64,000 nucleotides of DNA. Origin: Prostheceraeus crozeri (Eukaryota > Platyhelminthes > Polycladida > Euryleptidae). Made by a program: the position numbers and the translations under genes. Positions 7,449 through 18,867 of the stretch are shown here, in pieces. Location: the NCBI GenBank assembly GCA_907163375.1, contig CAJQUW010008936.1, forward strand, positions 1 to 64,000, given 5' to 3'. The notes under the pieces are model-generated. The model did no database searches and was not told where the DNA came from. It saw only the letters and a list, made by a program, of their open reading frames with translations. How positions within the stretch are numbered: position 1 is the stretch's first letter; every line of letters starts with the position of its first letter.

Positions 7449-9833
7449 TTAAAAAAAGTTTTTTAGGTTTTTATAGTAAATGTTTTTTAAGTTTTCAGAA
7501 TCGACAGTTTCAATTAACTTGTTATTATAAATTTTAATCTCTTTATAAAATCTAAACTGGTGTGTTTGATGCTTTAAGTTATCAATTTGATAAAGTCGTT
7601 TATCATCTTCATGATCTATAATTTCTAAGTAGTAGTTATCATATATTTTAAGTATTTTATACTTTTTATAAAAAGAAGTATAAAACTTAGTTTGATCAAC
7701 GGAAAAAATTTTTTTTGAATGATAATCTAAACTATCTCCAAAGTAAATTTCTATAAAGTCAAAAAACTTATCTTTTAGTTTTATCGTTAATAGTCTAAAA
7801 CCAATTGCTTTAGATTCAAGTAGTGAAAGAATATGCTTAATTTTTTTATAGATGTGTTGTTTTTCTTTATTATTTTTAAATATTTCTTTTATTAAAAAGT
7901 ACTTAGAAGCTTTTACAAAACCATCGCATAAATAGTGAAGATTTAAATTATAATCGTAATAAATTTGTTGTTGGAGAGAGTTAGTAAACGATAAAAGCTT
8001 TTCCTTTTTTGCTTCTTTATCATTAAAAATAAACTCAACTTCTTTTAGGTTATAGTTTTTTGCAACTTCAATAGTAGACATTAATAAGTCTAAAGTGGTG
8101 AACTTAATAAAGTTGTTGGTTGTTTTTGAAAGAATAAAGTTATGCTGATTAAATGAAAAAGGGCTTAACTTCTTATAGTCGGTAATATAGTTTTTAAAGG
8201 AGTTAAAAGGGTATAAAAACTTTTTGTTTTCGTCATTGATAACTTCAATATACGACTTAGAAAAAAACTCTTTATTTATTGATAAACTAACAAATTCATT
8301 AGTAAAGTACTGTAAATCGTTAAGGTTATAAAGCCTATAGTTGTTTTTTATGTTTTTTGTTTTAATAAAGTAGTTATTCTTAATTGAAATTAAAACAAAA
8401 GAAGAAACATACTTTAGAGTTTTTTTATAAAAGTTATAGGTATATAAGTTTCTTCTTAAATTACTTTTAGAGATTTCAAAGTAAATTTTGTTGTTAATGT
8501 TTTTTAGTTTGAAGAACTTATAGGTTTTTGTAAAAGATAGTTCGTTGTTACGATTAAAGTAAAATAGTTGTTTATTGTCAGAAACGCCATGATAAACAAC
8601 TTCATAGTAAACATTATTTCTTGTTTTCTGTGTTTGAAGTAGTATTTTGTTAACCTTTTTTAGTTCATAAAGGTTTAAGTTTTCTTTTTTTGCAAAGTCA
8701 ATTACTCTACTAACTTCTTCGTCATGATCTTTTTTGTTTTTAATTTTGTATGTTTTTTCATAACTTATTAATAAGCTTGAACTATATTTTTTAACTAAAT
8801 TTAGATCATAAACTACAACATCATTATTATAGTCTACTGCCCTAATATAGAATTGATCGTTTATGGTTGTAAGGGTAAAAGAATCTTGGCTATCTTTTAG
8901 AGTTATTGTTTTTTCTTCAAAATTGGAGTCGTAAAAGAAAATGTTGTTATTGCAGTCTGTAATTTTTATATATAATTGGTTAATTTTTTCAAAATTAATG
9001 ACTTCAAGTTTTTTAAAGTGGTTATTTAAGAGTTTTAAAGATTCAAAATCATATATTTTTTTTTTAAAAACTTCAGCTTCAACCATTAAATACTTTTTGT
9101 TGTTGATTACTTTTTCAATAATGCTTAAGTAGTTGGTTATTTTTTGTTTAAAATTGGTTGTTTTAAATAGTGATTTGTTGTTGTTTTGGGTAGTAATTTC
9201 GAAAAACTCTTTTGAAAATAACTGTAAAAGTTTAATGCTTTTGTAGTTAAAAATGCTTTTTTCGAAATTAGAAATAAAAAGTGATTTGCTATCATCAATA
9301 TTTTCAACTTCAAAAAAATCACCTTTACTACTTAAAAAGTTTTTATAAAAGGTGATAGTTTTAAAAGGAAAGAAAATTAACTTTTTTAAGTTAATACTAT
9401 ATAAGTAGTAGTGTTTTTGTGCGTTATTGGTTAACTTAAAGTAGTTGGTGTTATTTAAGTTTAGAGTGATTATTTCGTCTTCAAAAGTTACAAAATTATT
9501 TAAGTTTTCAAGATTATATAAGGTTTTTTGATTTTCTTGGCTTATAGTTTCTAGGTAGTACTGGTTGAAAAAGTTTTTAATCGTATAGCTTTTAAACTTA
9601 TAGGTAAACTCTTTAAAGTTGGTTGAAGAAATAATTTGAAATAAATTGTTTTTGTCCTTTATATACAAAAACTTTTTCTTATTTAGGAATATCTCTTCTA
9701 GGTGAATATACTTTTGGATATACTGGTCTTTATCAGTGTTGGATTTTAAAGTTTTTAAGTTGTAAGAGTCGATGAACTCTATATACTCTTTTTCATTTAC
9801 CTTAACTAAATTAAAGCTCTTATACTTATTCAT
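7449..9833 (-). CDS. Unrecognised 794-residue repeat protein, cytosolic
   Basis: The protein consists of degenerate ~45-residue repeats of the type (Y/F)-(I/F)-E-(I/V)-x-D-x-E/N-N-x-K-x-L-Y-x-x-x-L, e.g. KEYIEFIDSYNLKTL near the start and YYLEIIDHEDDKRLYQIDNL near the end. Similar repeats fill the giant surface protein at 52160-58372. There is no signal peptide and no membrane segment, so this copy is probably intracellular. The regular strand-turn pattern suggests a beta-propeller or beta-solenoid. It starts 12 bases after purC, ahead of the fused methyltransferase, an odd place for such a gene. Function unknown. Confidence 0.8.
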   Translation of the reverse strand: MNKYKSFNLVKVNEKEYIEFIDSYNLKTLKSNTDKDQYIQKYIHLEEIFLNKKKFLYIKDKNNLFQIISSTNFKEFTYKFKSYTIKNFFNQYYLETISQENQKTLYNLENLNNFVTFEDEIITLNLNNTNYFKLTNNAQKHYYLYSINLKKLIFFPFKTITFYKNFLSSKGDFFEVENIDDSKSLFISNFEKSIFNYKSIKLLQLFSKEFFEITTQNNNKSLFKTTNFKQKITNYLSIIEKVINNKKYLMVEAEVFKKKIYDFESLKLLNNHFKKLEVINFEKINQLYIKITDCNNNIFFYDSNFEEKTITLKDSQDSFTLTTINDQFYIRAVDYNNDVVVYDLNLVKKYSSSLLISYEKTYKIKNKKDHDEEVSRVIDFAKKENLNLYELKKVNKILLQTQKTRNNVYYEVVYHGVSDNKQLFYFNRNNELSFTKTYKFFKLKNINNKIYFEISKSNLRRNLYTYNFYKKTLKYVSSFVLISIKNNYFIKTKNIKNNYRLYNLNDLQYFTNEFVSLSINKEFFSKSYIEVINDENKKFLYPFNSFKNYITDYKKLSPFSFNQHNFILSKTTNNFIKFTTLDLLMSTIEVAKNYNLKEVEFIFNDKEAKKEKLLSFTNSLQQQIYYDYNLNLHYLCDGFVKASKYFLIKEIFKNNKEKQHIYKKIKHILSLLESKAIGFRLLTIKLKDKFFDFIEIYFGDSLDYHSKKIFSVDQTKFYTSFYKKYKILKIYDNYYLEIIDHEDDKRLYQIDNLKHQTHQFRFYKEIKIYNNKLIETVDSENLKNIYYKNLKNFF

Positions 9834-9845
9834 TATTACTTACTT

Positions 9846-10700
9846 TTACTTATTTTCTGATTTACAGTTTTCAAGAGCAAATTTTTCTTTAAAACTTTCA
9901 AACTTTAAGTTTTTTCTAATAGAAGAAAAAGAAATTTTATTTAGTTCGTTTTTGTTTTCGTCAAAACAGTTGTTATAAAACTCAACACCTTTTTTAACAC
10001 CCTTTAAAACAAATAAATAAGCAGATAGTAAATCGGTTTTTATCCTTTTTCTAAAGATATCTTTGTCAAAAGACCTGTTATTTTGGTCTCAAATTCTCAT
10101 ATTGTCAGGAGAAAGTTCATCACCTAAACAAAGTTCATTATCTTTTGTAAAACCAAACTCTAACTTAAAGTCAATTAGCTTTAATCCGCTATAGTCTAAA
10201 ATATCTTTTATATGGGTATTTATTTGAAGAGCAAGAAGTTTGATATACTCAATTTCTAAATAGTTTAAAACCTTTAACTCTACTAGGTGGTTGTCGTTTA
10301 CCATTGGATCTTTTAGATAGTCGTTTTTATAAAAAAACTCAACTATAGGCGATGAAAAACAATAGCCTTTTTTTAGATTTAGTCTTTTACAAATACTTCC
10401 TGAAGCTACATTCCTAACAACAACTTCAACTGGAATCATTTTTAGTTTTTCAGCCAAAATAGAATCAGAATCCAAAGACTTAATAAAGTGGGTTTTAAAA
10501 CCCCATAAATTTAGTGACTTAAATAATAAAGTTGAAATTTCTTTTACAACTTTGCCTTTATCAAAAATAATTTTAGTCGTCTTATTGTTAAAAGCTGTTA
10601 TTACATTTTTAAACTTAAGTTTAAGTTCGTTTTTGTTTTTTGTTTTAAAACAGGTTTTTGTTTTTCCTTCTGAAAAAAACTCTGATTTTATCTTTTTCAT
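9846..10700 (-). CDS. purC: SAICAR synthetase (phosphoribosylaminoimidazole-succinocarboxamide synthase)
   Basis: Joins aspartate to CAIR in de novo purine synthesis. It has the ATP-binding start KSEFFSEGKTK, VEVVVRNVASGS (~100), the substrate region DPMVNDNHL and the signature DELSPDNMRIWD (~203-214). I chose the ATG at 10698-10700, one base after the purL stop, because MKKIKSEFFSEGKTK lines up with the usual PurC start; an ATG at 10727 would add nine residues and overlap purL. The body is family-like with a C-terminal extension (284 residues in all). It follows purE and purL on the same strand. Confidence 0.92.
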
Positions 10701-10701
10701 A

Positions 10702-13700
10702 CTATATTTTTTTCTTTTTTCTTTCATTTACTAATCACTTAATAGCATTTTCAAAAATACTAACTTTATCCTTTATTATATTATAGTTTAAAAAACTATA
10801 TTTTAATCGTTCTGGGTGAGACATTTTTCCAATAATTTGACCACTTTTAGAAATAAGTCCTTCAATATTCATATACGAACCGTTAACTACAAAAGTTTTA
10901 TCTTTTATATACGACTCTTTATTCTTATAAATATATGCAATTTGTTTGTTTTTAAGTAGTTTTTTTAAACATTTTTCAGGAACTACTAGTTTTCCTTCAC
11001 CATGAGAAATAATTGATGATTCTTCTATACCAAAACTACTATCATATAATCAAGGAGAGTTTAAACTTACAAGTTTTGTTTTGGTTACTGTCGAAATATG
11101 ACGATTTGCATTATTTTTTGTTAAAATATGATTTTCACTTTTACTGCAACAACCAGGAAGATAACCAGACCTTATTAAACCTTGGAAACCGTTACAAATT
11201 CCTATTATTAAACCATCATTTTTTAAAAACTTATCAATAGCTTCTTTAATTTTTTTCTGTTTTAAGAAATAACCGATAAACTTACCAGAACCATTTGGTT
11301 GATCAAAGTTTGAAAAACCACCACTTAATACTATCATATCTGATTTTTCAATTAACTTAATTGCAGCTAAAATATTTTCTTTTAAGCGCTTTAGGTTACT
11401 GTTAAAAAAGAAGTTGATAACTTTTGTTTTTGGATGAGAAAATGACTTTTCCATATCATATTCACAATTGGTTCCTTCAAAAATAATATTTAAAATTTGA
11501 ATTTTATCAATAACTTTCTTTGTTGTTCTAAAAGGTTTTGTAGGTTTATTAAGTTTTAATACTTTTTTTTCAAAATTATCATATACTTTTTGATCTTCAA
11601 CTAGAGTATTTTCAACTAAAGCTCAATTTGAAATTAAAGTGTTTTTAGTTCATAGTTTTATTGTTTTTTCAATATTAAGTTTTTCTCCATTAACTATAAA
11701 GTTTGATGAAGTATTAGTTTTTCCTAAGAAAATAATATTTTGGTTGATTACTTCTTGATCAAGTTTTTTATTGGTTTCTACCAATAAAAAACCAGGATAG
11801 AAAGAAAAGATATCTTCTTTATTGAGCTTTATATCAAAACCAATTTTATTTCCAAAAGCCATTTTTACAAGAGAAACAATAACGCCACCTTTTGTGACTG
11901 CTTTTGATGATAAAACAAGTTTTTGATCTTGAAGTTTGTTTAAAAGGTTAAAATTAAACTTTAGTTCATTAGCATCAACTAAATCATTCTTAACTGTTGT
12001 TTTGAAAAGGTATAGAAAACTATTTTTAGAAACCAATAAGTTTTTTACTACTTTTTCAATTTCAATTGAACTTAAACCAACAACAATTGAAGTAGGCGGA
12101 ACCTTAATGCTTTTGTAAGCTCCATGAACACTATCTTTTCCACCAATAACTGGAATATTAAAATCAGATTGAGCTTTAAAAATACCTGTCATTACAAGAA
12201 TTGCTTTTTCTCAACTTTCTGGATTATTTAAGTTTTCAAAGTACTCTTGAACTACTACTCTAGCTTTTTTATAGTATAAACCAGCAGCAACTAATTTTGT
12301 TAAGGATAATACAGTTGAATAAAATCCAGATAAAAACGGATTGTCCATTGCAATATCAGGATCAAAACCATAAGAAACTATTGAACAAGTCTTACTATTT
12401 GGATAATCAATATAGTGAAGGCTTATATCACTTTTTGTTAGCATATACTTTCCACCATAACTTTGGGCTGCTGTAGTAGCTCCTATTGTATTATCAAAAA
12501 GTTCATTTAGTCCTTTTTGACAAAATAGCTTATCACTTGTTAGAGTATTGAATAAAACTTCCTTGATTGTATGGTGTTTATGCTCGTCAAAAGTAAATAC
12601 TTTTGATAATGGTTTTAAAAACTTATTATCAATAGTAACTTTATTTATGGTGTTGAAAACATCAGCATGTAAAAGTTCAGAAGGTAAGTCGATTAGTTTT
12701 TTCTGTTTATAGAAAATTTTATACTTCTTCTTTTCAATTACTCTTCCAATTTTTTCACAAACTAAGTTCTCTTTTACTGCTTCATTTTTAAAAAACTCTA
12801 GGTGTTTAGGGTCAATTCCTAAAACTACACGCTCTTGAGATTCTGAAAATAAAATTTCTTCTGGAGTAATATTTTTTTCTTTAACTGGAACCTTATGAAG
12901 GTCAATTATAATACCATCTGCAAGTTCAAATACTCCAACTGAAATACCACCAGCTCCTAAATCATTCATCTTCTTGATCTTTTCAAAAATGTGTTCTTTT
13001 TTAAAAAATCTAAAAATTTTATGCTCTAAAATAGAGTTTCCAATTTGAATTTTATCAACAATATTGGATGAAGTTTTAGTAGTAGAAGAAGCTCTAGCGG
13101 CTCCTACTCCATCAGAACCTGTTTTGTTAATAATAACTATAATGTCTCCTGGAATTAGTTTAGAGTGTTTTAGTTTATCAGCTTTAACCTTTCCTAAGAC
13201 TACTCCCATTTCAAAACGTTTAGCTCTATAGTTTGGATGAATAAACTCTTTTACCAAAGAAGTTGCTAAACCAAATTGATTTCCATAATTTGAAAAACCT
13301 TTGGCTGCCATTGAAGTAATAAAGTGAGATGGTAACTTAGACTTTAATAGTTCTGGGTCAAATATAGCATTTTTAGTTGAAGAAGGAGAATCTCCACCTG
13401 TAATTCTTAAAGCAGAATAAGGAATTGACTTTGCAACTAAAATATCTCTAATTGAACCACCTAAACAAGTTGCTGCACCATTATACGGTTCAATTTCAGT
13501 AGAGTAGTTGTGAGTTTCATTTTTAATCTGAAGTATTCAATCTTGAACTAAGTTTTTGTTATCCTTTACTGGAACTAAAAGTGATGGTGCATTACTTTCT
13601 TCTAGGTTAACTACATCCTTTAGATGATTGTTTTTTAATAAAAACACCTTAAAAAGAACTACAAAATCCATCAATGATAAAGAGTATTTAAAGTCTTTAC

Positions 13701-14601
13701 TAAAACTTTCAAGGTTTAGGTTATTAATTAATTTTTTTATCTTATTACTACTATAGTTTTTGTTTTTGGTAAAGGTATTTACCAAATAAGCTTTAATTCT
13801 TTTTAACTCACTCAAGTAAAAGTCAACTTCCTTTAATAAGTTGTCGTTTTTCTGTTTTAAGTTTTTATCAACTTCAATATCTTTAATTTTTGTATTAAAG
13901 GTAGTATGTCTACAGTGATCTGATCAAAAAGTATCAATAAAAATTAGTTCAAGATAGTTTAAAAACCGTTTATTAGATTTAAAGTAGGTAAACAATATTT
14001 TTAAGTGATCTTCTTTTATATAAAGGTTTTGAGTTTTTTTTTCTTCTTTTCACTGTTCAAAATCAGTTAACTTAGGAATATTTAAGTTAAAACTTTTTTT
14101 TTGAGCTGGTAAAAATGTGTCTGCTATATTAGTGTTTAAGTTTTTTAGTTTGATAGAAAACTTATTTACAAACTTATCTTTAATAATTTGTAGGTTTTTT
14201 TCCTGATTTTTTGAAAAACTTAAAACATACATATCATAGTGCTTAATCTTAACTTTAGCATCTTTAGATAAAAGCTTTAAACACTTAATAATACTATTGT
14301 CAACTACATTAAACTTATTCTCTAACTTAACTAAAACAAAGTAATTGGTTTTGCTATTTAGATTTAGAGTTGTTGGGTCAATAACTTCATAAACTCTATC
14401 CGATAAAATATTTTTTTTTAACTGGTATAGAGAAGATTTTTTATAGTATTCAACATCATAAACAAAATAGTGTTTAACATTAACTAAAGGTAGATGAAAC
14501 TTTTTAGTAATTTTTCAAATTTTTTCTTCTGCTGGATTAGTAAATTTTGGTCTTTTTGTTAAAAAAATTCTACTATATAGCGCTTTTTTTTTGAGATTCA
14601 T
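10702..14601 (-). CDS. purL: Phosphoribosylformylglycinamidine synthase, large single-chain form
   Basis: Makes FGAM from FGAR, glutamine and ATP. One frame of 1299 residues with UGA as Trp. An N-terminal PurS-like part precedes FWSDHCRHTTF (~227) and KNETHNYSTEIEP (~365), two PurL signatures. Then come GAATCLGGSIRD, YGNQFGLATS, DLGAGGISV and GGKDSVHGAY (synthase halves). The C-terminal PurQ-type glutaminase has GGFSNFDQPNG, the nucleophile Cys in GICNGFQ (~1135) and the triad His-Glu in SHGEGK. This order matches the clade of large PurL known in streptococci and clostridia, not the split PurLQS of Bacillus. In the usual synthase motif NHPTAI, the second residue pair reads NYSTEI here. It begins three bases after purE. 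Confidence 0.93.
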
Positions 14602-14604
14602 AGT

Positions 14605-15096
14605 TTATACTTTTATTTTACAGTTGTCTAAAACACTTTTGGTTTGTTTATTGCTAAAGTCTAATAGTTGAGCTTTAAGTTTTTCATTTTCTAAAGATAA
14701 AATTCTTAAAGCTAATAAAACTGCGTTTATAGAGTTGTTAATTCCAACAGTAGCTACTGGAACACCTTTTGGCATTTGAACAATTGAAAGTAGAGAATCA
14801 ACTCCTTTAAGTGATTTTGACTGTATTGGTAAACCTATTACTGGTAAGTGCGTTAAAGAAGCTACCATTCCAGGTAAATGAGCTGCTCCGCCAGCTCCTG
14901 CAATAAGTAGTTTGTACTTTTTATGAGCAGTTTTTGCATAGGAAAACATTTTATCTGGTGTTCTATGAGCTGAAACAACTTCAACATCATAACTTGGTGT
15001 AAAATTATTATTTTTTAAAAAAGTTATTGCTTTTTCAATAACCGAATAATCAGAAATCGATCCAATAATGATTGCAAAATCTTTTTTATTATTCAT
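14605..15096 (-). CDS. purE: N5-carboxyaminoimidazole ribonucleotide mutase
   Basis: 163 residues, the normal PurE length. IIGSISDYSVIEKA (10-23) is the phosphate-binding start (GSxSD), SAHRTPD (~43-49) carries the catalytic His region, and GAGGAAHLPGMVAS (~70) and PVIGLPIQS follow. It interconverts N5-CAIR and CAIR (class I) or carboxylates AIR (class II); no purK is visible, so which reaction applies is open. It heads purE-purL-purC, with 64 non-coding bases before it. Confidence 0.95.
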   Translation of the reverse strand: MNNKKDFAIIIGSISDYSVIEKAITFLKNNNFTPSYDVEVVSAHRTPDKMFSYAKTAHKKYKLLIAGAGGAAHLPGMVASLTHLPVIGLPIQSKSLKGVDSLLSIVQMPKGVPVATVGINNSINAVLLALRILSLENEKLKAQLLDFSNKQTKSVLDNCKIKV

Positions 15097-15160
15097 AAAT
15101 TTTTTTCTTATATATAATTATAATTGAAAATAGAGAATAAAATAAGTTTTTTATTAAAAC

Positions 15161-16054
15161 TTAATAAAAAAATGAAAAACTTATTGTATTTTGGCCAGTA
15201 TGAATTGTTAAAATTTTTGTAAACTCTATATACTCGATAATAGTTTTTGGAATATCATAATGCTTAAAAAACTTATCAAGTAGAGATAAAAGTTTAGTTA
15301 TTTTGTCTCCACAAGAATAACCAATTTCTATTTTTTTTAACTCTTTGTTTTCTTTTTTTAACTTATTTAAAATACTCTTTAAGATAAAGTTAAAACTTGC
15401 TTTTCTGGTTCTAATAATTTTGTGCTTTGAAATTCCTTTTTTGTCATACTTTAAAATTAACTTAAAGTTTAGATTATCTATTAGCTTAAAGGTGTTGGTT
15501 AAAAGTCTATTGGTTTTTTTTAAATTTTCAATATTATTAGGGCAAATAAAGTTTATATTATTTTTATGATAGGTTTTTATAAAGTCTTTTATTTTTAAAG
15601 AGTTAATGTTTGAACTGTCATTATTTAAAAATGTACTTAATTTAAGTATAAAGTTTTTTAATTGTGGGCCTATCATATTAGCATCTAATAAAAGTAGTTT
15701 TCCTTTAATATCTTTATCATATATTAAAGATAAACAGTTATTAAATTGACTTGATAAATTAGAATCAATTGGTATATAAATAATTTTTTTATACTCTTTA
15801 GATAATTCAAAAACTTTGTTTTTTATAAGTGAAATATTATAAAAGCTTGTAGAAAAAAAATTTTTTTTATCTTTATCAAAGTTTTTTCTAAAAAACTCAT
15901 CATAATCGTTTAAATACTTATAGTTTAAAACTTTATGAATATTTTTTTTATCATCAAAAATAATATTTAATGGTAGAACTTCAATATTGTTTTGGTTAGC
16001 TTCTTTTTCAAAAAAGTTTGCGCTTGAATCAGTTAAAATTATATACTCTTTCAT
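15161..16054 (-). CDS. DegV-family fatty-acid-binding protein
   Basis: 297 residues. The start IILTDSSANF, the central TSFYNIS (the T-S-x-P/Y-S motif that contacts the fatty-acid carboxylate) and the C-terminal LTIHTGQNTI (DegV HtGpga end) identify the family. DegV proteins such as FakB bind fatty acids for phosphorylation by FakA; mollicutes usually have several. It starts two bases after the ychF stop and is probably co-transcribed with it. Confidence 0.9.
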   Translation of the reverse strand: MKEYIILTDSSANFFEKEANQNNIEVLPLNIIFDDKKNIHKVLNYKYLNDYDEFFRKNFDKDKKNFFSTSFYNISLIKNKVFELSKEYKKIIYIPIDSNLSSQFNNCLSLIYDKDIKGKLLLLDANMIGPQLKNFILKLSTFLNNDSSNINSLKIKDFIKTYHKNNINFICPNNIENLKKTNRLLTNTFKLIDNLNFKLILKYDKKGISKHKIIRTRKASFNFILKSILNKLKKENKELKKIEIGYSCGDKITKLLSLLDKFFKHYDIPKTIIEYIEFTKILTIHTGQNTISFSFFY

Positions 16055-16056
16055 TT

Positions 16057-17145
16057 TTATTTTTTTACCTTAAAAAAACAAACATCACCATCAACTAATT
16101 TGGAACTTTTGCCTTTTAAATGAATTAAGCCGTTATTCTTTAAAATACTTAAAGAATTATGCTTTTTTAAGTCATAATAAGAATAAACTTCTGCTTTAAT
16201 TAAGTTTTTTTTAAAGTCGGTATGAATTAAACCAGCACAGTCGTCAATAAACATTTTATCATGAAAAGTTCATGCTCTAGTTTCTTCTGGTCCTGCAGTA
16301 AAATATGTTTTTAAACTTAAACTATCATAAAATGTTTTTATTAAGTTTGTTTTTAAGTTTGCATCAATTCCAAAATCAGAACAAAATAAATTTTGTTCTT
16401 CTTTGTTTAAAGTTGATAACTCTAATAAAATTTTTGAATTGGTAACCACTACCTTATTATTTTTTGACAATAAAGAGATTAAATTTTTAAACTTTTCATC
16501 TTCTTTATAGTTAAGTAGTTGATTGTCATCTACATTTAAAACATATATCATTGGTTTTGCAGTTAAAAAGTTGTTAAGCTTTAAAATATCTTTTTCAATT
16601 TGATCAAACTCTAGAGTATTAATAAAGTGATATTTTTCTAAATGTGCTTTTAACTTTTTATAAAAGTTATACTCTTTAAGTAGTTTTTCGTCTTTGGTGT
16701 TGATAGCTTTTTTATGTAGTTTTTTTATTAAAGAACTAACATTTTCTAAGTCTTTATAAATTAATTCAAAGTTAATTACTTCTATATTTCAAGGTATGTT
16801 AAGTTTTTCATCTTCTTTATGCTTAAAACACCTAACAACATGAGCAATTAATTGAACTTCTTTTATATGAGATAAAAATAAGTTTCCTAGGCCTTGACCT
16901 TTAGAAGCCCCTTTTATTAAACCTGCAATATCAAACAACTTTATTGTAGTATAAATTTTTTTCTTAGAATTAAAAAACTTAGATAAAAAATCAATTCTTT
17001 CGTCTTCAACTGCTAAAGTGCTAATGTTTGGATTAATTGTTGTAAATTCATAATTTGCAATATCAACATTCATTTTTGTTAGTGAAGAAAATAAAGTTGA
17101 TTTTCCACTATTTGGTAACCCAACTAATCCAATTTTAAAACTCAT
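16057..17145 (-). CDS. ychF: Ribosome-binding ATPase YchF (OLA1/Obg family)
   Basis: 362 residues, standard length. G1 GLVGLPNSGKSTLF (7-20), G3-type DIAGLIKGASKGQGLGN (~70-86), a helical insert, NVDDNQL (the N-x-x-D/E base-recognition site typical of ATP-preferring YchF), and a TGS domain with TYFTAGPEETRAW, CAGLIHTDF and the ending DGDVCFFKVKK. Associates with ribosomes and hydrolyses ATP in place of GTP. It is the first gene of a minus-strand run that continues into degV. Confidence 0.95.
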
Positions 17146-17202
17146 AATAATATTATAAAAGTTTTTTTATAAAAAATAATAATTATTTCTTTTTTAAATA
17201 CT

Positions 17203-18735
17203 TTAACGTTTTATTTTTAAAAAAATAAAAACAAAAATTATAATAACAATAGAAATAACAATTAAAAAAATTATTAAAGTTTTTTTGTTTTTTGTTTTAA
17301 CTACTTTATTAAAAAAAATGATTTTTGTTATTATTGCTTGATTTCTTTTGGTTTTTTTTATTTTAATTGAAATGTTATTTATTCTATTAAAATTACCTGA
17401 ACCTAATTTAAACTCAAGAATTTTTTTAATATTTTTTTTATTATCTTCTAATTTAAATATATAACCTGCTAAATTAAAAGAATTAAGTTTAAGGTCTACC
17501 GGAATTCTATAATTTCATATTGTTGAAATAAAAAATAAAAATTTTTTTACTATTATTTTTTGATTTTCACTATTTAGTTTAATTTCTAAAATATTTTTTT
17601 TGTTTGATAATTTTGTTTTTGTATTAATTGATTGTTTTTTTAATTTAAGTTTAAAATAAAACTTATTTAAAAATAATATTTTAGATATTTTATAATACAA
17701 AGAAGAAACTAAAATTACTATTTCTTTTTTGTTATCAACTTGTTTTTCATATATAAAGTTTATTTCATCATCTTGATTATTTGAATATGGTAAAAAAAAT
17801 ATATTGTTTTTATCATTTAAAAATGTATTTTTACTTATTAATTTATTAATTAAAGTAATTTCAGCTAATAATTTGAATTTATTTTGTAATTCTTCATTTA
17901 ATATACTTTTTAGTTTTATTTTTTTGTTTAATTTTTTAAATTTTGTATTTTCTTCTTTAATATTTGAATTAAATTTAATTTTTATTATTTTTGATGAAAA
18001 ATTAGTTATTTTTTTTATTTCTATAGAAACATTAGTTAATTTTGTATAATTTGATTGATGTAATTTTTTAAAAGCAAGAATTTTTTTAATATTTTTATTA
18101 TTTTCTTCTACTTTAAATATATATGTTGAATTATCTTTTCCAATAATAAAGTTATTTACTTTATTTCTTAAAAATAAAAATTTTTTTTTCTTTAACAATA
18201 ATTTTGAAATCAAAAATAATCTTATTTTTACTTTAAAAATTTTTTGTAAAAAAATAAAGTCATTGAATAACTTTGCAACTCTCTCAGGTAATTCTCTTAC
18301 ATCTTTGAAACCTTTTAAAATAAAGTTGTAGGGTTTGTTAAATTTTATTCCAGATAGTTTATAGTTGGAAACTATAACGTTAAGAACTCTATTATTTTTG
18401 TGATCCTTTGATTGTTCAATATATTTAAATTTTATATCGTCTTTTTCTTTTTTATACGTTAAAGAAAAAGATTTTTGTTCATTATCATCATATTTAATAT
18501 TTGTTTTTGACATTAATTTTAATATTAAGGTTCTTTCAGCTAATAGTTTAACAACTTTTTGTCATTCATATTTTAATACGCCGATTATTTCTTTTTTTTG
18601 TTTTAATGTTGGTTGATTATTTTTTTTTAATTTTATAGTTTTTTTATCACTTATAGAAGTGTTAAAAAAACAAAAACAAATTAAAAAAAATAATAAAAAA
18701 ATTATTTTATTAATTTTTTTTATAAAATTTTTCAT
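17203..18735 (-). CDS. Predicted surface protein with signal peptide and C-terminal membrane anchor
   Basis: 510 residues. It begins with a Lys-rich start and a hydrophobic stretch (FLLFFLICFCFFNTS, ~13-27) that fits an export signal, and ends with one membrane helix (IIFLIVISIVIIIFVFIFL) plus a short basic tail KIKR. Between them is a Lys/Asn-rich extracellular part with a repeated stretch around NKNIKKILAFK and NKKNIKKILEFKLGSG. The same plan recurs at 23641, 31574, 33815, 42155 and 52160. No enzyme motif seen. An in-frame ATG at 18513 would drop the signal peptide, so the upstream start is preferred. Confidence 0.75.
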
Positions 18736-18867
18736 AAATAAAAGTATTAAATTAGTTTATTTAATGATAATTTAAAAAACTAATGTTTTTTTTATTTACA
18801 AAAAAAATAATTTTTTTTTTAAAAAACTATAACTTTAAAAAATAATAATATTATTAATTAATTTTAA

